A stretch of 64,000 nt of DNA from Rhodobacteraceae bacterium M382 (GCA_025141015.1 CP081098.1:1990501-2054500), one strand, 5' to 3'. Positions 36,054-44,800 are shown, counted from the stretch's first letter. Made by a program: numbers and translations. Notes: generated from the letters alone by a model not told the origin.

Positions 36054-37043
36054 TCAGGCGTAAATGTCTGTCCACAGCTCTTCGAGAGCCGGTTCCGGGC
36101 TGCTGCGGGAGAAATCCGCAGCTTTGTTGACGATGTCCTTGATCTCTCTATCGATCGCTTTGAGGTCATCTTCGGTGGCGTGCTTGTTCTCGATCAGCAT
36201 TTCGCGAACCTGTTCGATCGGGTCGCGTTCTTCGCGCATGCGCTGCACTTCTTCGCGGGTCCGGTATTTGGCTGGATCCGACATGGAATGACCACGGTAG
36301 CGGTAGGTCTTCACTTCGAGAATATAAGGTCCCTTGCCAGACCGGCAGTGGGCCACCGCGCGCTCACCGGCTTCCTTGACGGACAGCACGTTCATGCCAT
36401 CGACAGCCTCGCCGGGAATGCCAAAGGCCTGTCCCCGTGTGTAGATGTCCGGGGTCGACGTCGAGCGCGCCTGAGCGGTGCCCATGGCGTATTGGTTGTT
36501 CTCGATCACAAAGACCACCGGCAGTTGCCACAGGGCGGCCATATTAAAGGTCTCATAGACCTGACCCTGGTTCGCGGCACCATCTCCGAAATAGGTAAAG
36601 GTGACGCGGCCATTTTCCTTGTATTTGTCGGCAAAGGCCAGACCGGCTCCCAATGGAACCTGCGCGCCCACGATGCCGTGGCCACCATAGAAATGTTTCT
36701 CTTTCGAGAACATGTGCATGGACCCGCCCTTACCTTTGGACAGGCCCCCTTCACGTCCGGTAAGCTCGGCCATGACACCACCTGGATCCATGCCGCAGGC
36801 CAGCATATGCCCGTGATCGCGATACGAAGTAATGCGTTTGTCGCCGTCTTCGGCGGCGGCCTCAAGGCCGACAACAACCGCTTCCTGACCGATATACAGG
36901 TGACAGAAGCCGCCGATCAGACCCATGCCATAGAGCTGACCGGCCTTTTCTTCGAATCGGCGGATCAAAAGCATTTCACGGTAATATTGTTTCAGCTCAT
37001 CGCCGGAAGCATTTGTTTTCTTTACTGTCTTTCTGGCTGCCAT
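36054..37043 (-). CDS. pdhA: Pyruvate dehydrogenase E1 alpha
   Basis: The 329-residue protein has the thiamine-diphosphate motif from GDGAANQG (about 165-172) to the ENNQYAMG asparagines, and the phosphorylation-loop-like YRYRGHSMSDP. It decarboxylates pyruvate. First gene of the operon. Its upstream region is cut at 94 bp by the prophage end, so its promoter must lie within the retained host stretch or be supplied by the prophage. Confidence 0.96.
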   Translation of the reverse strand: MAARKTVKKTNASGDELKQYYREMLLIRRFEEKAGQLYGMGLIGGFCHLYIGQEAVVVGLEAAAEDGDKRITSYRDHGHMLACGMDPGGVMAELTGREGGLSKGKGGSMHMFSKEKHFYGGHGIVGAQVPLGAGLAFADKYKENGRVTFTYFGDGAANQGQVYETFNMAALWQLPVVFVIENNQYAMGTAQARSTSTPDIYTRGQAFGIPGEAVDGMNVLSVKEAGERAVAHCRSGKGPYILEVKTYRYRGHSMSDPAKYRTREEVQRMREERDPIEQVREMLIENKHATEDDLKAIDREIKDIVNKAADFSRSSPEPALEELWTDIYA

Positions 37044-37068
37044 CGTGGTGGGCTCCCCCTTTTGGCGT

Positions 37069-37090
37069 AATAGTTTAGTGTTAAACTATT
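37069..37090. promoter_or_regulatory. Palindromic operator-like site upstream of pdhA
   Basis: AATAGTTTA (37069-37077) and TAAACTATT (37082-37090) are perfect inverted arms around 4 bp, 26 bp before the pdhA start codon. The size and symmetry fit a dimeric repressor site in the pdhA promoter region. The regulator is unknown, and the site does not match the E. coli PdhR consensus that I know. Confidence 0.5.
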
Positions 37091-37136
37091 TAATAAGCCA
37101 TTTCAGGCGATCTGGCGAGTGATAATATGACGCGGG

Positions 37137-37165
37137 TGTAGCGGGTGTAGCGGGACTGTAGCGGG
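37137..37165. repeat. Triple direct repeat at the presumed prophage end
   Basis: TGTAGCGGG occurs three times at 37137-37145, 37146-37154 and 37157-37165, in a 29-bp stretch. Mu-type elements begin with TG and carry repeated transposase-binding sites at their ends, so the first T (37137) is a plausible terminus. The remaining 100 bp to the first gene has no gene. Confidence 0.65.
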
Positions 37166-37266
37166 ACAGGGATTCCTTCAATTTTGGACAGAGATATCTT
37201 CAACATTTGATTTTGGGGTTGAAGTCCTCTGCCGCTCACCGATTTGAAGGCCGTTTGAACCCCCGT

Positions 37267-37827
37267 TTAAAGACCAGAAATATCGCGCACAGCCGTCGTG
37301 ATCATTTCGGCACCTAGAGGGGCCAACGACCTCTTCCAAAGAGACAGCGCGCTTTCACCGGGTAAGATCTGGACCGGTCGACGTAACCTTGTGCCGCCGA
37401 CGATGACAGCGGGGCCTGCGTCAATGTTGTCGGTCATCCAATACACTGTGCCGCCGGTGATGCGGGTGCCGTCTGCCAAAGCGTCTCTGATCGCGCGCCG
37501 CCCCTTGTAGTTGGGCAGGAGCGAGGGGTGATACCCGATGGCACCGCATTTTGCCCATTCGATAAACCAGGCCGGAACAATGCGAAAAGAATGGGCGGAC
37601 ACAATTAGATCCGGTTGCCAAGGAAAGTCCGCCGCCAACAACGGCAAGTCGTTTGGCTTCAGGGCCATCGGCAAACCGAGCGCGCGCGCGGTATCTTGGG
37701 GCTTTTGATCGGTCGCCTCTGCAATCAGTGCAACGTCGCAGCCGAGTGCGTTAAGACGGCAAAGCGTTTCTGCGCCCAACCAGGAGCCGCCAATCACAGC
37801 GACACGGAAGGCTGATTTATTCGACAT
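37267..37827 (-). CDS. Formyltransferase-fold protein with altered catalytic motif
   Basis: The 186-residue protein has the formyl-transferase N-terminal fold (Rossmann-like start AVIGGSWLG, HPSLLPNYKGR at 100-110, TDNIDAGPAV with Asp136). Family enzymes use an Asn-x-His...Asp set with 10-formyltetrahydrofolate; His100 and Asp136 are present but the Asn position is Gly98. No C-terminal domain is present, so it is not a methionyl-tRNA formyltransferase. Its start overlaps the ABC-GNAT gene by 11 bp. It is the last gene before the prophage end. It may transfer a one-carbon or carbamoyl-like group to a modified base or nucleotide. Confidence 0.75.
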   Translation of the reverse strand: MSNKSAFRVAVIGGSWLGAETLCRLNALGCDVALIAEATDQKPQDTARALGLPMALKPNDLPLLAADFPWQPDLIVSAHSFRIVPAWFIEWAKCGAIGYHPSLLPNYKGRRAIRDALADGTRITGGTVYWMTDNIDAGPAVIVGGTRLRRPVQILPGESALSLWKRSLAPLGAEMITTAVRDISGL

Positions 37828-38890
37828 AACGAAATCCTTGAATTGCGCGCATGTGCCCGCCGATGCGGCCTCTTACGGTCGTTGATTTAGAAGGTTTGCC
37901 CCAGAGCTCAGCTGAGGTCTGATGCCAGTCAGCGCGCGCCCGGAGCGCCGCGCAGAGGCCGGGGTGTGAGGTGTGAAAGAGGGTCGGCATTGGGCGCTGA
38001 TACCTGTTATCGCCGCGCCGCCATAACGCCGCGATCTCATTTAGAAAGCGCAGGCCCAGCCCGGCCCCTTGCCATTCCGGCATAATGACAAGACGGGAGG
38101 CGCGCGCTTCTTTCACCCCGGGGCGGGGCGAAAAGCAAACATGCGCGACGGGCTCTCCGTCAACAAAGCCGACGTAATAATCCGCCGCGATCATGCGCGG
38201 CAGTTTCAGGTAGTGATGCGGCTCAAACAGGGGCCAGTAGGAACCGTCGGTCTTGTAAATGTCCATTTTGATTTGCGGTGGCTGTCGAAGACGCCTCCAT
38301 TTGAACTCGGCGGCGCTCGTATCGATGACCCAATCAGGCTGGAGCCAGTTCACCACGTCGTCATGACAAGTTACGCCGACGAATTGACCGCCCGTCTTGC
38401 GCCAGGCTTTGGCAAATGCCGCCGCTCCGATGCGCGCGACTTGGCGGTCAATGGTTGATGTGAACTCATCGACGACGGCCAAATCGGGGTGCTCGCACAG
38501 GATCCGTGCGAGGTCGGCCCGGAATTTCTCGCCGGTTGAAAGGTGACGATACGGGCGCAGCCAACTGGGCACACTGCCCAGGCCCACCGCCGAGAGAGCC
38601 GCCGTCACTGGATCCATGAGAGAATGCGGCGCGATGGCGTCAATGATGGCTTGGTCTTTCGGCCATTTTGCCGGGGCAAGGGGAGCGGCCCCGAACAAAA
38701 GGCGGGCGAGGGAGGATTTGCCCGATCCGGACGGCCCGACAATAAGGCCTATCCCCCAGGGCCTTTCGTTCAGATCAGCCGTCAGACTGAGGCGGAAATC
38801 CGCGTTGCCTTCCACGTTGAACATGCTGGAGACACGCGCGGCCCGGTAGGTGCAGGGCAAGGGGACTTTGTGATGAATGTCGAGTTTCAT
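37817..38890 (-). CDS. Soluble ABC ATPase fused to a Mom/GNAT-like acyltransferase domain
   Basis: The 357-residue protein has an ABC ATPase domain (about 1-200): Walker A GPSGSGKS (52-59), signature LSTGE (117-121), Walker B LAVVDE (137-142) and a switch His176. It has no membrane segment. The C-terminal domain (about 205-357) is GNAT-like, with HHYLKLP, YYVGFVDGEPVAHVCFS and the acyl-CoA loop QGAGLG (274-279). Phage Mu Mom, which makes N6-carbamoylmethyladenine, is also in the GNAT superfamily. ATGA overlap with the preceding gene and position next to a Com-like gene point to DNA modification. Confidence 0.78.
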   Translation of the reverse strand: MKLDIHHKVPLPCTYRAARVSSMFNVEGNADFRLSLTADLNERPWGIGLIVGPSGSGKSSLARLLFGAAPLAPAKWPKDQAIIDAIAPHSLMDPVTAALSAVGLGSVPSWLRPYRHLSTGEKFRADLARILCEHPDLAVVDEFTSTIDRQVARIGAAAFAKAWRKTGGQFVGVTCHDDVVNWLQPDWVIDTSAAEFKWRRLRQPPQIKMDIYKTDGSYWPLFEPHHYLKLPRMIAADYYVGFVDGEPVAHVCFSPRPGVKEARASRLVIMPEWQGAGLGLRFLNEIAALWRRGDNRYQRPMPTLFHTSHPGLCAALRARADWHQTSAELWGKPSKSTTVRGRIGGHMRAIQGFRYVE

Positions 38891-39069
38891 GTGGTGACCA
38901 CCTTGCAGCGGTGGCCGTCTTGGATGAGCCGGTCAAACAGGGCTTTCTGTTTGGGCTCATCCTCGACCAGGACAATCACCCCGAACTGGGGTTTGTAGCG
39001 GGTGCCCTTTGGAATGCCGGGCGCGTCACTTGGTAAAGGTGGTAGTGGTATCTCGGTGGACTTGGGCAT
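38887..39069 (-). CDS. 60-residue conserved-looking protein of the com cassette
   Basis: The product has a Pro-rich start and a compact domain (KPQFGVIVLVEDEPKQKALFDRL, then GHRCKVVTT) that looks like a small beta-alpha-beta fold. It overlaps the end of the Com-like gene by 44 bp and the ABC-GNAT gene by ATGA, so translation is probably coupled. I do not recognise a family. Being the gene directly after com, it is the natural target for Com-type translational activation. Confidence 0.6.
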   Translation of the reverse strand: MPKSTEIPLPPLPSDAPGIPKGTRYKPQFGVIVLVEDEPKQKALFDRLIQDGHRCKVVTT

Positions 39070-39244
39070 CTGAGCCTAATTCTCCATCGCGATCCTGTCG
39101 CTGTGGTGAAGGGCTCTTGGGGGGCCTCAGTTCGGTGAGTGTGCCGCAACGCGGACATTTGATTTCGAGAGCGCCGCATAGGGCGTTTTCTTCCATTTTA
39201 AGTAGCAGGCGGCGGCACCGCCCGCAACGTTGTTCATGTTTCAT
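39026..39244 (-). CDS. com: Com-like zinc-ribbon translational activator
   Basis: The 72-residue protein starts MKHEQRCGRCRRLLLKM and continues with IKCPRCGTLTEL. The two CxxC pairs (Cys7/10 and Cys30/33) and the spacing match phage Mu Com. In Mu, Com binds the mom message and opens its start region. Here it opens a four-gene overlapping cassette at the same end of the phage. The C-terminal tail is hydrophilic and overlaps the next gene. Confidence 0.8.
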   Translation of the reverse strand: MKHEQRCGRCRRLLLKMEENALCGALEIKCPRCGTLTELRPPKSPSPQRQDRDGELGSDAQVHRDTTTTFTK

Positions 39245-39329
39245 TAACTAGAATCACTCGAGGTTATCCGCAGGAAGCGGCCTTGAGTACACGGAGGTCG
39301 GCGGGGACAGTTTGCACGACACGCCCCGT

Positions 39330-39345
39330 GCCCGGCTTGCCGGGC
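39330..39345 (-). terminator. Hairpin between late operon and com cassette
   Basis: GCCCGG/CCGGGC arms around a 4-nt loop lie 21 bp after the last tail-fibre-region gene on the minus strand, without a T-run. It may partly separate late transcription from the com cassette; the 121-bp gap (39245-39365) must also hold any com promoter. I could not pick a convincing one. Confidence 0.35.
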
Positions 39346-39365
39346 CTTCCACTCCTTAGATCAGA

Positions 39366-39539
39366 TCAGCGCGCCAGCTTCAGCACGGCGGCCAGGTGAG
39401 TTTTGAACTGATCAGCGGACAGCAGGGCAGCGCGTTTGTATTGGCGCAGGTCGAGGCCGTCCTGTTCATCGGGCAGCTTTTCGATGTCCCTTTTGAGGGC
39501 TTCAAGTTCTTCGACTTGCAGGAATGTGGTCTTGGACAT
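39366..39539 (-). CDS. Small phage protein (57 residues)
   Basis: The 57-residue product has an acidic/basic helical sequence (FLQVEELEALKRDIEKLPDEQD). GGAGACCTGAA precedes its start, 13 bp after the DUF4376-like gene. No family is recognised. It is the last gene of the tail-fibre block before the gap to the com cassette. Confidence 0.6.
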   Translation of the reverse strand: MSKTTFLQVEELEALKRDIEKLPDEQDGLDLRQYKRAALLSADQFKTHLAAVLKLAR

Positions 39540-39552
39540 TTCAGGTCTCCGT

Positions 39553-39963
39553 TCAGGTTGGGTTCTGGGGTGTGAGGGCGGTTGTAAAGGCGGCCGAGAT
39601 GTCGAAGCCGTCAGGATTGGTGGTTGCGTCGATCTGGGCGCTGACCGCGCGTTCGGCGGCAAAGCTGGCCTGGACGTGGGCGGTGACGGCGGCTGTGATG
39701 CCCAGCAGGTCGGTCTCGCCCAGATCGGCCCAGTGGCCATTGGCCATCTTCCACGGCACCGGGACACTCAGAACACCGGCCTTGAGGCTGTTCACAGCCT
39801 CGGTCAGGGCGGCGCGGGTGTGGTCATCGGTGCGAATGAAGGTGCCATCGGGCAGGCTCAGCCCGCCGGTCTGATGGGTCCAGCGGATCTCGGCCAGGGT
39901 GGATTTGAGCGCGACGCGCCTGTCTGCGCGCACGTCAGCGGCGGATTTGAGGGTCATCTTCAT
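39553..39963 (-). CDS. DUF4376-like tail-fibre-associated protein
   Basis: The 136-residue protein has LKSTLAEIRWTHQTGGLSLPDGTFIRTDD, TDLLGITAAVTAHVQASFAAE and similar sequence typical of DUF4376 domains at phage tail fibre or fibre-assembly genes. It overlaps the preceding gene by ATGA. Likely a fibre tip, chaperone or assembly factor. Confidence 0.7.
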   Translation of the reverse strand: MKMTLKSAADVRADRRVALKSTLAEIRWTHQTGGLSLPDGTFIRTDDHTRAALTEAVNSLKAGVLSVPVPWKMANGHWADLGETDLLGITAAVTAHVQASFAAERAVSAQIDATTNPDGFDISAAFTTALTPQNPT

Positions 39964-40295
39964 GCTGGTGTCTCCTGGGCGATGCGGCGGATCGGGTCGG
40001 GAATGGGGCCGTTTGTGGCGGTCACGACGACCGGCCCGGCGGGCTGGATCGGATCGGCGCTGCGGGCGTCAAAGCCAAAACGGAGGGTGGCCTGGATCTC
40101 GCCACCCTGGCGGGTGACGGGGCCGACAAAGGGGATGTCTTCGCCCGCATCGGCTTCGAACAGCACTTCGCCGCCGTCTTCCAGATCGCTCAGATCCAGC
40201 GCAACGCCGTCAATGGTGAGGATGTCGCCCGCCACCGAGATTTCGGTTTCGGGTGCGCCGGGCAGGACGGCGTAGGCAATGAGGGTCAGTTTCAT
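39960..40295 (-). CDS. Small phage protein upstream of the DUF4376 gene
   Basis: The 111-residue protein begins MKLTLIAYAVLPGAPETEIS and has ILTIDGVALDLSDLEDGGE and FGFDARSADPIQPAGPVVV, a beta-rich sequence. GGAG precedes ATG 40295. Located just after the fibre gene and with an ATGA overlap to the next gene. Probably fibre-associated; no family is recognised with confidence. Confidence 0.65.
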   Translation of the reverse strand: MKLTLIAYAVLPGAPETEISVAGDILTIDGVALDLSDLEDGGEVLFEADAGEDIPFVGPVTRQGGEIQATLRFGFDARSADPIQPAGPVVVTATNGPIPDPIRRIAQETPA

Positions 40296-40306
40296 GGGGG
40301 GCTCCT

Positions 40307-41413
40307 TTACTTCCAGCGTCCGATTACAAAGAGATCGACCGGGGGCGCGACGGTGTTTGCGCCGGTTTCGTCCCAGGAATGCACGGCGCAGCTGATCGAT
40401 CCGGCCCCGTCGATCTTGGCGGCGATGATGCGCGGGGCGGTTGTGAACCGGCTGGTCGCGATCACGACGGGCGGGGTCAGCCCGACAAAGAAGGCCGCCG
40501 GGAACGTCCAGGTCGCCGCGCCGCCGCTGACCGTGGCAAAGTTGTTGAGCCAACAGATCTGGGTGCCATCGGCCAGGCGCACATAGCTGCCATTGGGGCC
40601 AGAGCCATAGGTGCCATCCATCCGGATCAGATCGGACCAGGTGCCCTGATGACAGACCCGAATGTAGAGACCGCGCGCGCCGGTGACTTCGCGTTCCAGA
40701 AACAGCTGAGTGGCGTTGCCGGTGGGGCCGTCTTCGGTGGTGTGGAGATAGGTGCCCCGCGACCCGGCGGGGGGCTTGGTGCCCGCCGTTTCCGGGCCAT
40801 AGCGGTAAAACCCGGTGGCCTGGTCCACATCATTTGTGTCGGTGGACAGCGGCACCAGCCCGGTTTCCCCCAGGCCAAACCCGCCGTTGAGCAGAACCCG
40901 GCCGAGCGTGGCGTCCGTCTTGGTTTGTTGCACGGCGGTGCCGGTCAACAGGCCGGTGATATGCGCCCCGCCTGCCAGCAGTTTGAGGATGGCCGAGCCG
41001 TTGCGCTGGCCAATCAGATTGCCGCCGCCATCGCGCCAGAACCCGGTGCCCGGCGCGTCCTTGAAGCCAAGGCCGCTGTCGCCCGCCGCCCCATCGCCGA
41101 ACAGCCCGGCCAGAGCACCGTCTTTGTACGTGTTCCAGTCGTTCATGGCGGCGGTCATCGCTTCGTAGGCGAGTTTGCCAAAGCCGCGCACCGGCAGGAT
41201 CCGGTAACTCTGTCCGGCCTGGGTGGAGCCCAGATAGGGCGGATCAATGGTGATCTCGGTGTCGCTGACGACACCGGTGATCTCATAGGTGACGCCGCCC
41301 TCGAGCTGGAACGCCTCGCCGGGGAAGGCGTTGCCGTTAAAGGCAGTGCCCACACCGGCCACGGTGGCGGATCCGTTGGTGACGGTGACGGTGCCGGTCT
41401 TGTACCAGGTCAT
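40307..41413 (-). CDS. Tail fibre protein
   Basis: The 368-residue protein has an N-terminal attachment region (MTWYKTGTVTVTNGSATV... GVGTAF), a Gly-rich central shaft (GDGAAGDSGLGFKDAPGTG) and a C-terminal receptor-binding-like beta domain with TQICWLNNFATVSGGAATWTFPAAF. This start and ending pattern is typical of short phage tail fibres. It overlaps the preceding gene by ATGA. Confidence 0.8.
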   Translation of the reverse strand: MTWYKTGTVTVTNGSATVAGVGTAFNGNAFPGEAFQLEGGVTYEITGVVSDTEITIDPPYLGSTQAGQSYRILPVRGFGKLAYEAMTAAMNDWNTYKDGALAGLFGDGAAGDSGLGFKDAPGTGFWRDGGGNLIGQRNGSAILKLLAGGAHITGLLTGTAVQQTKTDATLGRVLLNGGFGLGETGLVPLSTDTNDVDQATGFYRYGPETAGTKPPAGSRGTYLHTTEDGPTGNATQLFLEREVTGARGLYIRVCHQGTWSDLIRMDGTYGSGPNGSYVRLADGTQICWLNNFATVSGGAATWTFPAAFFVGLTPPVVIATSRFTTAPRIIAAKIDGAGSISCAVHSWDETGANTVAPPVDLFVIGRWK

Positions 41414-41814
41414 AGTTCAAACCCCTCTTGATTGGGCCTTAAAGGCCAGTTGAACGTTCGTGGATCGGTGATTGTGTCGGGCAGATCGCGCAGGCGCTGG
41501 CGATAGACGGCCCAGGCCGCGCGCAGGGCCTCGGGCTGGTCCAGCGTCTGGGTCCAGTCGCAGGCCGCCAGAAGGCGCGCCCGCTCGACGCGCAAGGCGG
41601 CCCAGGCGGCGTCAATGGCGGCCTCGCTCAGGGCGATCTTGCCGCGCGGGCGCAGCCGTCCCTTGACCAGTTTCATATCCAGCGGAGCCGGGGCGTCAGA
41701 GCGGATCGCGCTCCAACCCGGCCCGTAAACGGCCAGGACACTCTCGCGGGTGCCGGTGGCGGTGCCGGTGACCACGCCGTCAGGATCTGCGATGACAAAG
41801 CGGTGCAGTTTCAT
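41410..41814 (-). CDS. Phage tail-fibre assembly / chaperone-like protein
   Basis: The 134-residue protein has a C-terminal segment with AVYRQRLRDLPDTITDPRTFNWP, a pattern of phage tail assembly chaperone proteins found beside fibre genes, and a central LKVERARLLAACDW-like helix. It overlaps J by ATGA and the fibre gene by ATGA. Role inferred from family and place. Confidence 0.7.
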   Translation of the reverse strand: MKLHRFVIADPDGVVTGTATGTRESVLAVYGPGWSAIRSDAPAPLDMKLVKGRLRPRGKIALSEAAIDAAWAALRVERARLLAACDWTQTLDQPEALRAAWAVYRQRLRDLPDTITDPRTFNWPLRPNQEGFEL

Positions 41815-44800
41815 CGGTAGCTGACCCCCGCAATGATGCTGGCGGAATTGACCTGAACCCCGTTGCCGAAAGAGACAAAGAGGTCATAGGTCTCGGTGCC
41901 CGCAGGCTGGCTGGCCAGCAGGGCATGAAAGGTCACCAGCTCCTGGAACTGGGTGCCGCCGACCGAGGCAACCACGCCCGCGTCCGAGCGGCGGCGCAGC
42001 TCAAACGACCAGTGACTGTCCAGCATCGGATCGGCCAGCACCATGGCCACCGAGACATTGAAGGTGACGCGGGCCACATGCGCCGCCGGAACCGCGATCC
42101 CGGTGTAGGAGCGCCAGCCTGCCAGCGGCAACAGCACCTGATTGTGGTTCACATCCAGATCAAAGCTGACCGCGTTGCCACCGATTTTCAGGGTGTCGAT
42201 AGAAGCCTCGCCGATGTTGGCGTTGGTGACGTAGAGATTGCCCAGAAACGCGGTGTCCGCCGCCACGTCCTGCAGGACGGCACTGTCGATCTGGGCCAGC
42301 CCGGTGATCTGCACATAATCCGCGTCGATCCGTGCCGTGACAGTCGGCCCGCCGGTGCCGTCCTGCACGCTCACCAGTTCCAACACCGATTGACCGTTCA
42401 ACCGCCAGACATAGCCAGCCGAGATCCCGTCTTGGGTGGCGCGCACAAAGGCGGTGTCCTGGGCCATGGCCGACAGGCTGTTGTAGGAGCCGCTGATCTC
42501 GGTCGTGATGGCCGCAATCGCGCCAGCCCCGTCCACCTTGGTGCTTTCAACCGTAGAGATCCGGGCATGGGCATTGGCCAGACCATTGTTCGGGTTGTTG
42601 ATCACCGTTTCGATGTCGGTGGAGCGCTGCGCCTGGGCCGTATCAGCATCAGCGCGGGCAATCTCTTCGTCGGCGATACGCGCCAGGGTGGCGGCAAGGC
42701 CCGTGGTGGCGTGATTGATCACCGCCTCGATGTTGGTGGATCGCTGCGCCTGGGCCGTATCAGCATCGGCGCGGGCAATCTCTTCGTCGGCGATTCGCGC
42801 CAGAGTGGCGGCAAGGCCCGTGGTGGCGTGATTGATCACCGCTTCGATGTCGGTGGAGCGCTGCGCCTGGGCCGTGTCGCCATCAGCGCGGGCAATCTCT
42901 TCGTCGGCGATACGTGCCAGGGTGGCGGCCAGGCCGGTGGTGGCGTGATTGATCACCGCCTCGATGTCGGTGGAGCGCTGCGCCTGCGCCGTGTCGCCAT
43001 CGGCGCGGGCAATCTCTTCGTCGGCGATACGCGCCAGGGTGGCGGCAAGGCCGGTGGTGGCGTGATTGATCACCGCTTCGATGTCGGTGGATCGCTGCGC
43101 CTGCGCCGTGTCAGCATCAGCGCGGGCAATCTCTTCGTCGGCGATACGTGCCAGGGTGGCGGCAAGGCCGGTGGTGGCGTGATTGATCACTGCTTCGATG
43201 GCGTCGGATCGTTGCACCTGGGCAGTATCCGCCGTCGCGCGGGCCAGCGTTTCGCTCCTGATCGATGCGCGGGCAGTGTTCAGCTCAGCCGCCAAAACCG
43301 CTCGTTCCACCGCTTCGGCCAGACGGCCTTCCTCGACCATGGTTGCGGCCTGGCGCAGGGCGATGGCGAGACCGGCACGGGTGCGCTCGTTTGTGTCCCG
43401 GCGCTCCAGCCAGGCGGCAAAGTCCAGATCCAGCGCGTCAGCCTCACTGTGGCGCACCGTCGAGACCAGCAATTCGGAGCGCTTTGTCTGGGACTGGATC
43501 CCATTTTCGGTTTCCGTGACCCGAACCGTCACCTCATCCAGCGCCGCAGCCGTGCCCTGGTGATCCCCATCCAGCGTCTCCAGGTCGGCCTGCAACTGGT
43601 CACTGCGCTTGGCCTGCGCCTCGGTTTCGGAGGCGCGCACCAGGCGTTCTTCGCGCAGGGCTGCATCGGTGGTTGCCGTCGTAGCTTTCAGCTCCAGGGT
43701 CTCATCGGCCTGGGCTTCGAACTGCGCGTCCACATAGGCGCGCAGCGCGCGCCGCCCACCGGCTTCAACCTGGCGCAGGGCCTCGCCTTCATTGCGCCCC
43801 TGCAGGAAGCTGGCAAAGGCCTGGTCCAGATCGTCCAAATCGTCCCGCAGCAATTGCCGGGTGGCGCTGACCGTCAGGGCGATTTCCGGCGCGTCCATGC
43901 CGCTCAAAGTAACTTCGGCAGCGTTTAGGCGGGTCACCGCATCGTCCAGGGCCGTCTGTGTCGCGACCAGTTCCAGCGTCCCTTCGATGCTGTCGAGCCG
44001 CTCGGTCACATGCACCATCGACACGGTGTCACCATCGACAATCAGGGTCGAGGACAGGCTGTCGATCCGGGCTTTTTCCGCGTCCAGCGCCACTTCCAGA
44101 TTGGACGTGCGGATCACCAGGCCGTTCACCAGCGGGTTCTGGGTCGGGGTCAGCAGCGCCTGGCCGACCACGTATTCGAGATCGGTGAACGTTGCCGCGA
44201 GGCTCACCTTGGAGGCCAGCGCATCAACCAGGATCTGCACATCCGATTGCGTGCGCTCCAAGTGCGCCACGGATTTGATCTCGACCTTGCCGCTGTCCGG
44301 ATCGGTGTAGATCCCGGCATCAATCAGGCGCTGATCCAGACCATAGGCCTGCGATTGCAGCCCCATCAAATGGTCCCAGACGTCCAGCATATCGTTGCGG
44401 CTCTGGCGGATGCGCGGCACCTCAAAATCCAAGCGATCCATGGTCAGGCTCAGATCCGCCGAGATCGCGGCGACACCCTCAAACAGCGGCACCGGCGGCA
44501 CCGGCCCGACAGGCGCAATGGCGGCAGGGCCAACCGTCGAGCCAATGCGCTGCATCAGATCAAACAGCGCGCCATTGGTGATCTCATCAAGCACCGCGTC
44601 GTGACGTTCAAAGGCGGCATCGGCCCGGGCATTGGCGGTCGCGATCTTGTCATTGATGACGTCAGCCAGATCCAATTCGCCCAGCTTGTGGCCAAAGGTT
44701 GTGACAGGTTCGAACCCGCTCCAGAGCGTGTCGCGGTTGGCGGCGATGGCACGGGCGCGCGCCAGATAATCGGTGTCGGGCAGACCATAGGGCAGGGCCA

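Noticed and set aside
37044-37136. Left prophage end and 5-bp target duplication
   Set aside because: The other end is outside the window, so a duplication cannot be identified.
39245-39412. GATC sites and a GAATC (GANTC) site upstream of com as a methylation switch like Mu's Dam/OxyR control
   Set aside because: Alphaproteobacteria lack Dam as the main methylase and a single CcrM-type site is expected by chance; no OxyR-like palindrome seen.
42537-43238. CRISPR-like regular repeats
   Set aside because: The 117-bp units are contiguous, without spacers, in frame, and encode protein repeats.
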